Part shown: in pieces, positions 27,541 to 38,309 of the stretch | Layout of the letters: the number at the start of each line of letters is the position of its first letter | Position numbering within the stretch: position 1 is the first letter of the stretch | Assembly (NCBI GenBank): GCA_017569285.1 | Contig: CP069419.1 | Location: forward strand, 372,001 to 436,000 | DNA: 64,000 nt | Direction: 5' to 3' | From: Clostridiales bacterium | GTDB lineage: Bacteria; Bacillota; Clostridia; Christensenellales; Aristaeellaceae | Translations under genes and position numbers: made by a program | The notes under the pieces: generated by a model | Told to the model about the DNA's origin: nothing | The model's input: only the letters and a program-made list of their open reading frames with translations | Database searches by the model: none

Positions 27541-28704
27541 TCACTTTACCAGCATACCCCGGAGATTCCGCAGGTCTGCAACAATCTCCCGCATGGTCCG
27601 GACAGTTTCGTCCACATCCGCCTCCGTTGTCTCCCGGCCCAGGGTCAGCCGGATGCTCCCCCCGGTCTGTTCCCCGCCGGGCCGGATTGCCTCCAGTACA
27701 TGGCTGGGTTCCGTGGAGCCGGAAGTACACGCGCTCCCGCCGGAAGCCGCAATCCCCGCCAGATCCATCCGCAGCAGCAGTGTCTCGCTTTCAACACCGG
27801 CAAAGGAGAAATGACAGTTGTTGCACAGCCGGCCCTCCGCAGGTCCGTTCAGCCATGACTCCGGAATCGTATCCAGTGTCTCCCGGATCATCCGGTCCCG
27901 GAGGCACCGGATCGTTTCGGTCCTTGCCGCCATGTCCGTTCTGGCAATTTGGATCGCGGCACCAAGGCCGACAATACCGGCCGTGTTTTCCGTCCCGGCC
28001 CGAAGCCCCCGCTCCTGGGCGCCGCCCCGGATCAGGCCTTCGATCCTTGTTCCGCGGCGGATGAACAGTGCACCAATTCCTTTGGGACCGTAAATTTTGT
28101 GTGCGCTCAGGCTCAGCAGGTCGATTCTGTCGCGGTGGACATCCACATCTGTGCATCCCACCGCCTGGACCGCATCGGTATGAAACGGGATTCCATGGTC
28201 TCCCGCAATCCGCCCGATCTCCCCGATCGGCTCCAGGGTGCCGATTTCATTGTTGGCCGTCATAATGCTGATCAGCACGGTGTCCGGCGTAATGGCTTTC
28301 TCCACGTCCTCCGGGGAAACCCGGCCCGACCGGTCCACCGGAAGGTATGTAACCTGCCATCCTTCCCTTTCCAGCTGCCTGCACGGATTCAGCACGGCAT
28401 GGTGCTCAATCCGGCTGGTAATAATATGCTTTCCCCGGCCGGAGGCTGCCCGGGCGATTCCCTGAATTGCCATATTGTCGCTTTCGCTGCCGCCGGAAGT
28501 AAAGTATATTTCTGCCGGTTCCGCGCCAATGGCTTCCGCCACCTGTCTCCTGGCCTGTTCAACAGCCCGGTGGGCATCCCTGGCTGTTCCGTACACACCG
28601 GAAGGATTGCCGAACTTTTCGGTAAAATACGGCAGCATTTGTGCCAGGACTTCCGGCAGGACCGGTGTGGTTGCCGCATAGTCCAGATAAATTCTGTTCT
28701 TCAT
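27541..28704 (-). CDS. Cysteine desulfurase (NifS/IscS type)
   Basis: 387 aa, class V aminotransferase fold. Mobilises sulfur from cysteine as an enzyme persulfide. The pyridoxal-phosphate lysine is K203 in SAHKIYGPKG. The persulfide cysteine is C326 in GGSACTSGSTEPSHVL. The start YLDYAATTP is the standard opening. No iscU, thiI or mnmA gene lies beside it, so whether sulfur goes to Fe-S clusters or to tRNA thiolation cannot be told from this locus. It follows the 118-aa membrane protein gene by 36 bases, in one operon with vanZ-like. Confidence 0.94.
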   Translation of the reverse strand: MKNRIYLDYAATTPVLPEVLAQMLPYFTEKFGNPSGVYGTARDAHRAVEQARRQVAEAIGAEPAEIYFTSGGSESDNMAIQGIARAASGRGKHIITSRIEHHAVLNPCRQLEREGWQVTYLPVDRSGRVSPEDVEKAITPDTVLISIMTANNEIGTLEPIGEIGRIAGDHGIPFHTDAVQAVGCTDVDVHRDRIDLLSLSAHKIYGPKGIGALFIRRGTRIEGLIRGGAQERGLRAGTENTAGIVGLGAAIQIARTDMAARTETIRCLRDRMIRETLDTIPESWLNGPAEGRLCNNCHFSFAGVESETLLLRMDLAGIAASGGSACTSGSTEPSHVLEAIRPGGEQTGGSIRLTLGRETTEADVDETVRTMREIVADLRNLRGMLVK

Positions 28705-28740
28705 GGTGAAAAACTCCTGTCGTTCTGCCGGCCCGGCACA

Positions 28741-29097
28741 TCAGAACTGAATCCGGAACAGGGTAAAGTTTCGGGTAATATCCGAACGGACAAAATAAGC
28801 CATACTGAACAGAATGGTCACCAGCAGGAGCACCAGTACCGTCCCGACGATGATGCCGGTAATGTTGCCGGCTTCAAAAACCACTTTGGCCCGTTTTTTC
28901 TGGATATCCGCCTTCTCATCTTCTGAAAGCTCCGGCAGATCGTCCGGATCTTCATCTTCATAGGGGTCGTCAAATCCGTCGTCATAATCATCCTCCGGGT
29001 ATTCCTCCCAGCCGCTTCCGGCATTGGTACCCGGTTCATCCGGCAGGGACGGATTTCTGCGGGTTTCTTCCTGCTCATTGCTTTTGAAGTACGCCAT
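28741..29097 (-). CDS. Acidic single-pass membrane protein, unknown
   Basis: 118 aa, family not recognised. Residues 20-58 are dominated by Asp, Glu and Pro (EEYPEDDYDDGFDDPYEDED). A basic KKR patch precedes one hydrophobic helix (about 76-101, GIIVGTVLVLLLVTILFSMA). A short tail ends in FTLFRIQF. The acidic part is probably cytoplasmic by the positive-inside rule. Its start lies inside the vanZ-like gene (23-base overlap), so they are coupled, and nifS follows. Confidence 0.72.
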   Translation of the reverse strand: MAYFKSNEQEETRRNPSLPDEPGTNAGSGWEEYPEDDYDDGFDDPYEDEDPDDLPELSEDEKADIQKKRAKVVFEAGNITGIIVGTVLVLLLVTILFSMAYFVRSDITRNFTLFRIQF

Positions 29098-29620
29098 CCG
29101 GTTCCCTTGCCTCCTTCTCTTTCGCCGCGATATATGCTTTGCTGCCCAGCACTACGACGACCGATGCAATTACAGCGCCGGTCAGTACGCCGGAACTGTC
29201 CAGTACCACATCCGTCCACTGGCCTGCGCGCCCGTCCGTCAGCAGCTGGTGCAGCTCATCCGTCACCGCATATAGCGTTCCGATCATCCAGCTGACCGGA
29301 AGCAGATGCCTTTTTTTATTTCCGATCCAGCTTTGCAGGCAGAACCGGAGCAAAAGTCCAAGCAGGGCATATTCGGTAAAATGGGCGGTCTTGCGCACCA
29401 GATGCTGGATTACATTGTAAACTTCTTCCTGTTCAGGCTCCGGCAGCTCCTCAAAATCCGGATACGCAGTATCAATGACAACACGGGTAAATATGCCGCT
29501 GGTGCGGTCGGAGCGGTCGGCCGTCTCATTGGAGAAGAAGAAAATCAGCAGCATCACGGCGGCTGTCAGCATCGTCAGCACCACCCTGACCCATGTCCGC
29601 TGCCATCCTGTCTGCTCCAT
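29075..29620 (-). CDS. VanZ-like membrane protein
   Basis: 181 aa with four or five predicted helices (13-30, 88-104, 108-125, 143-162). VanZ-family marks are RKTAHFTEYALLG and TDELHQLLTDGRAGQWTDV, followed by DSSGVLTGA. VanZ is an accessory teicoplanin-resistance protein, but most chromosomal relatives have no known function, so resistance should not be assumed. First gene of a vanZ-like / 118-aa / nifS operon from the promoter at 29659-29688. Confidence 0.85.
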   Translation of the reverse strand: MEQTGWQRTWVRVVLTMLTAAVMLLIFFFSNETADRSDRTSGIFTRVVIDTAYPDFEELPEPEQEEVYNVIQHLVRKTAHFTEYALLGLLLRFCLQSWIGNKKRHLLPVSWMIGTLYAVTDELHQLLTDGRAGQWTDVVLDSSGVLTGAVIASVVVVLGSKAYIAAKEKEAREPDGVLQKQ

Positions 29621-29658
29621 GTGCCCATTCCTTTCCGTTCATACCCTTTAACCTTTAT

Positions 29659-29688
29659 ATTTTACCGTTTTCAGGCCGGAATCGTCAA
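29659..29688 (-). promoter_or_regulatory. Sigma-A promoter of the vanZ-like operon
   Basis: Minus strand TTGACG (29688-29683), 18-base spacer, TAAAAT (29664-29659), about 40 bases before the ATG at 29620. Confidence 0.6.
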
Positions 29689-29703
29689 GTGACCGTGTCC
29701 GCT

Positions 29704-29736
29704 TAAAAAGCGCGGAAGCCATCGGCCCCGCGCTTG
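29704..29736 (-). terminator. Terminator of the hrcA-grpE-dnaK-dnaJ operon
   Basis: On the minus strand AAGCGCGG, a 12-base loop, CCGCGCTT and a TTTTT run, directly after dnaJ. Confidence 0.85.
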
Positions 29737-29749
29737 ATAAGCATTTCAG

Positions 29750-30868
29750 TCACTGGAACAGTTCCTTGACCCGGTCCATAAACCCTTTCCGGTTGTCATA
29801 TTCCCGGTCGGAGGTGGTGGCATCAAACTGCCGCAGCAGATCCTTCTGTTTGCTGTTCAGCCGTTTCGGGATTTCCACCTTTACCCGCAGCACCAGATCA
29901 CCCTTCCCGGCGCTTCGCAGCTGCTGGATTCCGGCTCCCTTGATCCGGAATTCCGTCCCGGGCTGCGTACCCTCCGGAATCCGGTATTTGATCGGCCCGC
30001 TGAGCGTCGGCACCTCAACGTCTCCGCCGAGGGCGGCCGTCACAAAGCTGACCGGGAAATCCAGCAGCAGGTTGTATCCTTCCCGCCTGAACAGCTTATG
30101 GGGTTTCACCCCCACCACAATGTACAGGTCTCCGTTCGTGCCGCCGCGCATTCCGGGCTCGCCCTGGCCGTTCATGATGATCGTCTGGCCGTTGTCAATA
30201 CCGGCGGGCACTTTGACCGTCACGGTCCTCTTCTTCCGTACACGCCCGCTCCCGGCACAGTCCGGACACTTGTCCTTGATCACCTTGCCGGTTCCGCCGC
30301 ACGCGGAGCATGTCCGCATCATGGTCATCCATCCGCTGCTTTGGCGCATCTGGCCGGTTCCCTGGCAGGTGGGGCATGTCACCGGACTGGTCCCCGGTTT
30401 GGCACCGGTTCCCTGGCAGGATTCACAAAGCTCGTTCCGGTAAATTTCAAAGCTCTTCTGGCAGCCCTTTGCGGCTTCCTCAAATGTAATCCGCAGCTCA
30501 TACCGCAGGTCATTTCCCTGGACAGGTCCCTGCCTGCGTGTTCCCCGGCCGCCCATTCCGCCGTTGAACAGCTGGTCGAATATATCGCCCACACCGCCGA
30601 AATCAAAGCCGCTGAACGGGTTTCCGCCGCCCATGCCGGCCGGCGGATCCTCAAAGCCGAACTGGTCATATCTGGCCCGGCGGTCCGGATCAGAAAGGAC
30701 TTCATTCGCCTCGTTCAGTTCCTTGAAGCGCTCCACCGCTTCCTTGTCGTCCGGGTGCAGGTCCGGGTGGCATTCCTTGGCTTTCTTCCGGTATGCCCGT
30801 TTGATCTCCTCATCTGTCGCATTTTTGCCGACACCGAGCACCTCGTAGTAATCCCGTTTTTCCGCCAC
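29750..30868 (-). CDS. dnaJ: Chaperone protein DnaJ
   Basis: 372 aa, type I Hsp40. The J domain (about 5-70) has the HPD triad in ECHPDLHPDD, which stimulates DnaK ATPase. A Gly/Phe region follows (GMGGGNPFSGFDFGG). Then come four CxxCxGxG zinc motifs: CESCQGTG, CPTCQGTG, CSACGGTG and CPDCAGSG. The C-terminal substrate-binding domains end in a basic tail. Last gene of the heat-shock operon, separated from dnaK by 78 bases that hold a hairpin. Confidence 0.97.
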   Translation of the reverse strand: MAEKRDYYEVLGVGKNATDEEIKRAYRKKAKECHPDLHPDDKEAVERFKELNEANEVLSDPDRRARYDQFGFEDPPAGMGGGNPFSGFDFGGVGDIFDQLFNGGMGGRGTRRQGPVQGNDLRYELRITFEEAAKGCQKSFEIYRNELCESCQGTGAKPGTSPVTCPTCQGTGQMRQSSGWMTMMRTCSACGGTGKVIKDKCPDCAGSGRVRKKRTVTVKVPAGIDNGQTIIMNGQGEPGMRGGTNGDLYIVVGVKPHKLFRREGYNLLLDFPVSFVTAALGGDVEVPTLSGPIKYRIPEGTQPGTEFRIKGAGIQQLRSAGKGDLVLRVKVEIPKRLNSKQKDLLRQFDATTSDREYDNRKGFMDRVKELFQ

Positions 30869-30893
30869 CTTATCTCACCTCGTTTCCCGAAAT

Positions 30894-30921
30894 CAGGCCC
30901 ACCTCCGTCGGGGCGGGCCTG
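30894..30921 (-). repeat. Hairpin between dnaK and dnaJ
   Basis: On the minus strand CAGGCCCGCC, a short loop and GGTGGGCCTG form a 10-bp stem with one wobble pair and no following T tract. It may stabilise the upstream mRNA or partly limit readthrough into dnaJ. Confidence 0.6.
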
Positions 30922-30946
30922 TTTCGTTCATTCTTCCTGTGTTTCC

Positions 30947-32818
<1,872 letters not shown>

Positions 32819-33394
32819 TTATTCCGCGACGACTTTCACCATCGCATGCCGCAGTACCCGGTCGCCCATCCGGTAGCCCTTCTGCAGGACCTGGCAAACC
32901 GTTCCCGGTTCACCTTCCTCGGCGGTTCCCTGGAGCACCGCGTTCTCCAGATTCGGATCAAACCGTTCGCCCTTCCGGTCAATCGGTGTGACATCCATCT
33001 TCTGGTAGATATCCGTCATTTGCTTGAGTACCAGCTCCATGCCGTTCTTCAGCGCTTCATCAACGCTGTCCGCCGCGGCACCCACAGCCCGTTCCAGGTT
33101 GTCCAGCACCGGCAGCATGGCGGCTGCCACTTCCCGCCGTCCGTCAGCAAATGCATCTGCGCGGACGGTTTCATTCCGTTTCCGGTAGTTTTCGAAATCC
33201 GCCTGGACACGCTGGGCCATCGCCAGGTATTCAGCCGTTTTTGCGTTGGCCTCTTCCAGTTCCTTTTTCAGGGCGTCTCCGTCCTGTCCGGAAGTTTCCT
33301 CCGCAGTTTCCGTTTCATTTTCGGAAGGTTCCTCCGGAACCTCCGTCATGAGCTCTTCCTCCGGGATCTGCTTCTCCTTGTCCTTCCTGCTCAT
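32819..33394 (-). CDS. grpE: Nucleotide exchange factor GrpE
   Basis: 191 aa. The acidic N-terminus (EEELMTEVPEEPSENETE) is followed by a long helix (residues about 40-90) and the beta domain with the family block GERFDPNLENAVLQ and VLQKGYRMGDRVLRHAMVKV. Releases ADP from DnaK as a dimer. Located between hrcA and dnaK as in most Firmicutes. Confidence 0.97.
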   Translation of the reverse strand: MSRKDKEKQIPEEELMTEVPEEPSENETETAEETSGQDGDALKKELEEANAKTAEYLAMAQRVQADFENYRKRNETVRADAFADGRREVAAAMLPVLDNLERAVGAAADSVDEALKNGMELVLKQMTDIYQKMDVTPIDRKGERFDPNLENAVLQGTAEEGEPGTVCQVLQKGYRMGDRVLRHAMVKVVAE

Positions 33395-33411
33395 CTCATT
33401 CTGCCTTTCTT

Positions 33412-34446
33412 CTATTTGTTCTCATCCTCTCCGCCCAGCAGGTCGGTCAGCTGGCGCCCCATCATGTTCAGGATGGAAAGTACGCTGGAATACCGCATCC
33501 GGGTCGGCCCGATCACGCCGATCGTCCCCTGCTGCCCGCCCCGGCCGGAGTAGGTTGCCGTAACGATCGAACAGTCCACCATTTCGGGAACGCCGGTCTC
33601 CGGACCAATCCGTACGGTGAAGGACATCTCATTGTTCCCGCGGATGATATCGGCCAGCTTGTCCCGGGTCTCCATCAGGCTCAGGAAATTCCGGGCTTTA
33701 TCCACATCGCTGTATTCAGGATAGGCCAGGATATTGCTGGTTCCTCCGACTGCCATATGCGCACGCTGGTTGTTCTGCTGCCCTTCGTTCAGGAACCCGT
33801 ACAGTTCCCGAAGCACCTCATCATTCCCGTACATCCGGTTGATCAGTGCCGGCATCCGTTCACAGGCTTCCTGGAGGGTCATCCCCCGAAGCTCGTTCGT
33901 CAGCGTTCTTGAGATGGCATACAGGGTATCACTGTCCATCTGGTTGCCGATCCGGATCACACTGTCGCGGATCACACCCATATCGGTCACAATGACCACC
34001 AGTGCGGTTTCACTGGATACCGGAACCAGCTGCACAGTCTGCAGCCGGGGCTGGGCTCCCTTTGGCGAAAGCACCACGGCAGTGTATCTCGTCAGTGTGG
34101 ACAGCACCTGCGCCGCGTGGTCGATCACGTCCTCCATCTGGTGGATCCGTCCGGAAAAATGGCGCCGGATGGTTTCCTCATTGTCATCCCGGATTTTCCC
34201 CGTCTGCAGCAGGGTATCCACATACAGGCGGTAGGCCTTGGCGGAAGGAATCCGCCCGGCGGAAACATGCGGCTGGTCCAGGAACCCCAGTTCTTCCAGG
34301 TCACTCATCTCATTCCGGATGGTGGCGGAGGAAAGGCCCATGTCGTATTTCCGGCTGATCGTCCTGGAACCGACCGGAACACCGGTCAGCACATAGTCAT
34401 CGATGATTGCCTGCAGGATCCGCATTTTGCGGTCATCCATCTCCAT
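33412..34446 (-). CDS. hrcA: Heat-inducible transcription repressor HrcA
   Basis: 344 aa from the ATG at 34444-34446, preceded by AAAGGAGGCGGGTGC; an earlier in-frame ATG would lie inside the CIRCE element. The N-terminal winged helix (KMRILQAIIDDYVLTGVPVG and SSATIRNEMSDLEELGFL) binds CIRCE. The C-terminal part is the GAF-like dimerisation domain. GroEL normally keeps HrcA active. Here it heads the operon it should repress: hrcA, grpE, dnaK, dnaJ. Confidence 0.97.
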   Translation of the reverse strand: MEMDDRKMRILQAIIDDYVLTGVPVGSRTISRKYDMGLSSATIRNEMSDLEELGFLDQPHVSAGRIPSAKAYRLYVDTLLQTGKIRDDNEETIRRHFSGRIHQMEDVIDHAAQVLSTLTRYTAVVLSPKGAQPRLQTVQLVPVSSETALVVIVTDMGVIRDSVIRIGNQMDSDTLYAISRTLTNELRGMTLQEACERMPALINRMYGNDEVLRELYGFLNEGQQNNQRAHMAVGGTSNILAYPEYSDVDKARNFLSLMETRDKLADIIRGNNEMSFTVRIGPETGVPEMVDCSIVTATYSGRGGQQGTIGVIGPTRMRYSSVLSILNMMGRQLTDLLGGEDENK

Positions 34447-34469
34447 GCACCCGCCTCCTTTCCTGGTTG

Positions 34470-34496
34470 TTAGCACTCGATGCCTGTGAGTGCTAA
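34470..34496 (-). promoter_or_regulatory. CIRCE operator
   Basis: TTAGCACTC-N9-GAGTGCTAA, a perfect match to the CIRCE consensus. It lies just downstream of the -10 hexamer and upstream of the hrcA ribosome site. HrcA binding would block transcription and is relieved by heat shock. Confidence 0.98.
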
Positions 34497-34506
34497 CCAC
34501 ATGCAT

Positions 34507-34535
34507 ACTCTACCACCGCGGTAGTGCTTTGTCAA
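34507..34535 (-). promoter_or_regulatory. Sigma-A promoter of the hrcA operon
   Basis: Minus strand TTGACA (34535-34530), 17-base spacer, TAGAGT (34512-34507). The expected start of transcription falls at or just inside CIRCE. Confidence 0.8.
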
Positions 34536-34615
34536 GTATTTCCGCTTGGTTTTTCATGGGATTCACGGTGAATTTTATGTGAACGGCGGATGAAGGATTA
34601 CAGTGTGAAAACCGC

Positions 34616-34646
34616 AAAAAACGGGCAGCACTTTCATGCTGTCCGT
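34616..34646 (-). terminator. Terminator of the envelope operon
   Basis: On the minus strand ACGGACAGCA, loop TGAAAG, TGCTGCCCGT and a TTTTTT run, 20 bases after the stop of the 201-aa secreted protein. It insulates the downstream hrcA promoter. Confidence 0.88.
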
Positions 34647-34665
34647 CCGGAATACGGATATTCTG

Positions 34666-35271
34666 TTACAGCCCGTTTACGTCATACCCGCCGCCCGGCG
34701 CACTCAGCTCCGGTGATGCGTACAGGATTGCAAACCGGTCCGTATCGAAATAGTACAGGTAAATGCCGGTTCCGTCCTTGTCCGTCCAGGCATGTACCTG
34801 CTGAATCCGCTCTGTCTGGTAATGGTTGGGGTCAATCCGGTCCATCAGGTTTTTCACGATCTGCGGTTCCGCATCCTGGCTCTTCCCGTATTTGAATTCC
34901 AGGGCCCCGATCAGATAATAGAAGCTGATGACAGAATCGTTATTGTGATTGAATTCATACGTGATCATGCGCAGCTGGTTCTGCCGGAAAATGAATACCA
35001 GGTCCGCGGTAAAACGGCTGACAGCCACTTTCTCCGCCGTCATCATCACCGACCACTCGCCGGATGTGCGCTCGTTCATGGGAGTAACCTCCAGGGAACG
35101 CACCTGCTCGGTACTCATATTCCAGCTGATTCCGTTCCGGAAGGTGAACGCGGAAATCTGCTCCGTCGCCTGTGGCACAGGTGTGCTCAGCAGTCCGAAA
35201 CCCGCTGCATGCGCGCTGCCGGTGGCGGCTGCCATCATCAGCACCATAAACGCTGCCAGTACTCTTCTCAT
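34666..35271 (-). CDS. Secreted protein of unknown family
   Basis: 201 aa, not recognised. It has a signal peptide (MRRVLAAFMVLMMAAATGSAHA, cleavage after about residue 22). The mature part is mixed alpha/beta with FRNGISWNMSTEQV near its start, a pattern seen in small extracytoplasmic proteins with an 'inlet' helix, and a later YYFDTDRFAILYASPE strand region. No cysteines or lipobox. The ATG overlaps the stop of the membrane-acyltransferase gene (ATGA). It is the last gene of the five-gene operon that starts with DUF1292. Confidence 0.75.
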   Translation of the reverse strand: MRRVLAAFMVLMMAAATGSAHAAGFGLLSTPVPQATEQISAFTFRNGISWNMSTEQVRSLEVTPMNERTSGEWSVMMTAEKVAVSRFTADLVFIFRQNQLRMITYEFNHNNDSVISFYYLIGALEFKYGKSQDAEPQIVKNLMDRIDPNHYQTERIQQVHAWTDKDGTGIYLYYFDTDRFAILYASPELSAPGGGYDVNGL

Positions 35272-37325
35272 GTTTCCTGCGCCGCCTTCCCTTCGGTTCC
35301 TGTTCCCGCCATTTCCAGGATCTGCGCGGTCACTTCCTCCACCACGCGAACCTGTTCCTGCTGGAATCCGTTTTCCGGTTCATAGGTGACAATGGTTCCG
35401 AATGTGACCGTCCGGGCTTCCTTGTTTGCGTACAACGGCAGCATCCGCATCTTCTTGTGGGTCTTTTTCCAGTATGCTTCCGCCAGCATCAGGAACCCGG
35501 GAGAGATTTTCCCCACGCCGGTCCGTTCATAGATTCCGTCCTGGGATTCCGGAAAAATCAGCAGGTTATCCCCGGCTTCCAGTGCTTCAATGCTCATCCG
35601 AACCGTCTCCCGGAGTTTCATGGGGGATCCGCGGTATACGGGGATGGACTCGATCTGGTTCATTACGGTAACGCTCAGCCACCCGATAAACCGCGCCAGC
35701 GTTTTGCGGACAAAAAGCGGGAAACGGGTCAGCTTGCTGAAGGTGTTTTCATATACATACTCCGTAACCTGGGCTTTGTCATACATCATCCGGGAGATTG
35801 TCCAGGTCCGGATCGGTACGGGAATAAACAGATTGCAGACAATCGGGCCGTAGATTTCGCCGTGGTTGCACAGGAATACAACCGGATTACTGTCATCCAG
35901 TTCAATGTGATCGGCATTCACGGTTTTATGCCGGTAAAACGCGCGAAGGATCGCAATCAGGAAACGGGAGAGATATGGCTGGCGGTACGGTTCCGTAACC
36001 ACATGCTCCAGCTGCCGCTTCAGTGCCGGGTTGTCTGCTCCGGCTTCCCGGATATCCAGGAATTTTTTCAGCTTTTCGATATAGCGGGAGCTCAGCGGAA
36101 AGCGGATTGCGCTGACCAGGGCACCGATCACCACCAGGATCAGCGGAACCATCATCACCGGCTGGAAACGGGAAGCAAGCTCTTCCGCACTTTGCGGAAG
36201 GTCCTTCCCGTTCACAAAGCAGAAGATAATCAGCGCGGTGAGCGCCAGGGTGTCACCCAACAGCCGCGCAAGCTCCCAGTTGGCGTTACGCAGCCGCCAG
36301 TAGCCGGGCTGGATCTGCTGTCCGGTCACGCTGACGGCGTCCGGCATAATTTCCTCTATGCGGCCAAGCCCGGTCAGGCTCAGGGTGCCGCCGATGGTGC
36401 ATACCGACAGGTAAATATAAATCCGGATATACTCCAGCTGCCCGCTTCGAAGCATCATGCTGCACAGGACAATTCCTCCGAGCCACAGCACCAGGCCTGT
36501 AACCAACAGCCAGGTCGGATCCTTTTTCCCGCTCTTTTCGAGGCGCCGCAGCATCCATCTTCCGGCAGCTGAAGGAATCAGCGTGCATAGGATTGCCACA
36601 ACAATTGCCGGGAACAGCCATTCCCGGTTGGTCGCCAGCAGTGCATACAGCACAGCGGTTGTCAGTTCAACCGCCATCACCAGCAGCAGGCTGATCCAGT
36701 CCATGGTATGGTAAGCTTTGACCTTGCGGATTTCCGGTGCCTGTTCGCCGTCATCTTCCTCCGCCAGGGCGGAAGCATGCCGCTGATGCCGTGCGTGCAG
36801 CGCGTTCCCGATTGTCATCAGTGCAAATCCGGCGGCCAGCGGCCATCCGTCACTCCAGCCAATATTGTGCATCAGTACCCAGGTCATCGCCGCAATGACA
36901 ACCACCTGGATGATTCCGGCAGTTGCCAGGGTCCGGACAGACCGGCTGGCGGAGCGTCCGGCCAGGCGTGAAAGCCGGATCGTCATACCGTCAGCGCAAA
37001 GGCACAGGGCTGCTGCCGCAAACATCACCCAGACATTTCCGTTCCGGAGTGTTGCCGGATAGATGCCAGCCAGCAGAACACCGGCAATACTCAGCACGGC
37101 CAGCAATGCAATAGCCCAGATCCGGGAATAACCCGGCAGGTAGGTTCGGTTCCTTTTTCCGAAAACGGAAGCAAACACAATCACCGCGTGTCCGCACAGA
37201 TAAAGGGCCCCGCCAAAAAGAGGCATGTCCACCAGCATGTTGGAAAGCAGCATGCAGTAGATATACCCCGGCAGTGTTCCCATAACCGAAATCATGGGCA
37301 TTCCGTTTTCTGACTTCCCCGTCAC
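35268..37325 (-). CDS. Polytopic membrane protein fused to a degenerate PlsC acyltransferase
   Basis: 685 aa. Residues 1 to about 410 contain 11-12 predicted helices in a transporter-like array (possibly MFS, not proven). Residues about 455-665 resemble glycerophosphate acyltransferases: CNHGEIYGP (H488), SIPVYRG (560-566), LLIFPES (588-594) and MRMLPLY. In the catalytic HX4D motif the aspartate position (493) is glycine, and FPEG is FPES, so the usual acyltransferase chemistry is in doubt. Start GTG at 37325 overlaps the stop of the Lgt-like gene (GTGA). Possible role: moving and acylating, or sensing, a lipid-linked molecule; this is inference. Confidence 0.8.
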   Translation of the reverse strand: MTGKSENGMPMISVMGTLPGYIYCMLLSNMLVDMPLFGGALYLCGHAVIVFASVFGKRNRTYLPGYSRIWAIALLAVLSIAGVLLAGIYPATLRNGNVWVMFAAAALCLCADGMTIRLSRLAGRSASRSVRTLATAGIIQVVVIAAMTWVLMHNIGWSDGWPLAAGFALMTIGNALHARHQRHASALAEEDDGEQAPEIRKVKAYHTMDWISLLLVMAVELTTAVLYALLATNREWLFPAIVVAILCTLIPSAAGRWMLRRLEKSGKKDPTWLLVTGLVLWLGGIVLCSMMLRSGQLEYIRIYIYLSVCTIGGTLSLTGLGRIEEIMPDAVSVTGQQIQPGYWRLRNANWELARLLGDTLALTALIIFCFVNGKDLPQSAEELASRFQPVMMVPLILVVIGALVSAIRFPLSSRYIEKLKKFLDIREAGADNPALKRQLEHVVTEPYRQPYLSRFLIAILRAFYRHKTVNADHIELDDSNPVVFLCNHGEIYGPIVCNLFIPVPIRTWTISRMMYDKAQVTEYVYENTFSKLTRFPLFVRKTLARFIGWLSVTVMNQIESIPVYRGSPMKLRETVRMSIEALEAGDNLLIFPESQDGIYERTGVGKISPGFLMLAEAYWKKTHKKMRMLPLYANKEARTVTFGTIVTYEPENGFQQEQVRVVEEVTAQILEMAGTGTEGKAAQET

Positions 37326-38293
37326 GAATGATTCTGTCCTTCCGTGAGATTATTCCGGCGCAGCAGGATAAAGCCGAACACAACCGGAACGGCAACCGCC
37401 GCAGCCATAACCACATAGAGCAGTACGTGGCTGAGGCTGGTCCGGTCGAGTGCAAACTCAATTCCGATACAGATTCCGACTGCCAGCACCAGTACAGCCG
37501 TCACGCCGGAAACAAAGCCTTTTCCATGCCTGCCGCTCCTTCGGGCAGCGAGCACCAGGCCCCATACCAGCATCACAGCAGCAAGCACCTGCTGGAAGCG
37601 GACAAAACTGAATTCCAGGAATCCGTCATACCGCAGGCTCTCCAGCAGGATCCCGCCGGCACCGCCAAGGATCAGGAACTGAATCCATGTATCCCCGTCC
37701 TGTCTCCTGCCCCGCAGCATGCTGAAAGCAAGAACCAGAAACAGGACTGCCGCAAAAGCAGCGGCAATCCGGTAGGTTGCAAGATAGCTCAGGTCATAGG
37801 CGTCCTTTACAATGAAAAAGCCGCCGACCCGGGTGCCTTCCGGAAGCGACCGGCTGATGTTGAATCCGTCAATCCGGCCTTCCGCCAGCCGTTCCGCAAC
37901 GATAAACAGGCACATTCCGACAGATGCGGCATCCAGGATCCGGGCTGGTTTTTCCCCTGTGATCCGGGCGCTCAGCCACGCTCCGAGCAAGACACCGCCG
38001 ATTGCCCCGAACAGGCTCCAGCCCCCACGGTCCGCAAGGAACCAGGCACTGAAGGGGATCATGCTGCCGAATTCCTGGTCCAGCAGGCAGAACGCCAGTC
38101 GGCTGCACACAATTCCCAGGACCAGGCAGAGCAGGCATGCGAGTGAAGCCGTTCCCGGCCGAGTCTTCCGCACACGGCAGACCACTCCGGCGGCCGCCAG
38201 CGCACATGCGGCACCGATGGCACAGCACAGGCCGTACGGATACATTTCCATCCCGAGCAGGCTGATGCGGACAGCATCTTCCCTTAACATCAT
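37322..38293 (-). CDS. Lgt-like integral membrane protein
   Basis: 323 aa from the ATG at 38291-38293 (a second ATG follows immediately); GGAAAGACTG precedes it. About seven helices. The order of features follows prolipoprotein diacylglyceryl transferase: YPYGLCCAIG near the start, GGWSLFGAIGGVLLGAWL (90-107), then D121 and AERLAEGRIDGFN (133-145). Lgt has R-x-x-N at this last place; here it is R135-L-A-E138. A final helix pair has LLESLRYD. It could be a true but divergent Lgt or a paralogue with another lipid substrate. Co-transcribed with the NAGPA-type and acyltransferase genes. Confidence 0.75.
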   Translation of the reverse strand: MMLREDAVRISLLGMEMYPYGLCCAIGAACALAAAGVVCRVRKTRPGTASLACLLCLVLGIVCSRLAFCLLDQEFGSMIPFSAWFLADRGGWSLFGAIGGVLLGAWLSARITGEKPARILDAASVGMCLFIVAERLAEGRIDGFNISRSLPEGTRVGGFFIVKDAYDLSYLATYRIAAAFAAVLFLVLAFSMLRGRRQDGDTWIQFLILGGAGGILLESLRYDGFLEFSFVRFQQVLAAVMLVWGLVLAARRSGRHGKGFVSGVTAVLVLAVGICIGIEFALDRTSLSHVLLYVVMAAAVAVPVVFGFILLRRNNLTEGQNHS

Positions 38294-38309
38294 CAGTCTT
38301 TCCAGTCCT

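Noticed and set aside
29075-29620. Glycopeptide resistance gene (VanZ)
   Set aside because: Only the VanZ-like fold is present; no vanA/H/X genes nearby, and most such genes have no resistance role.
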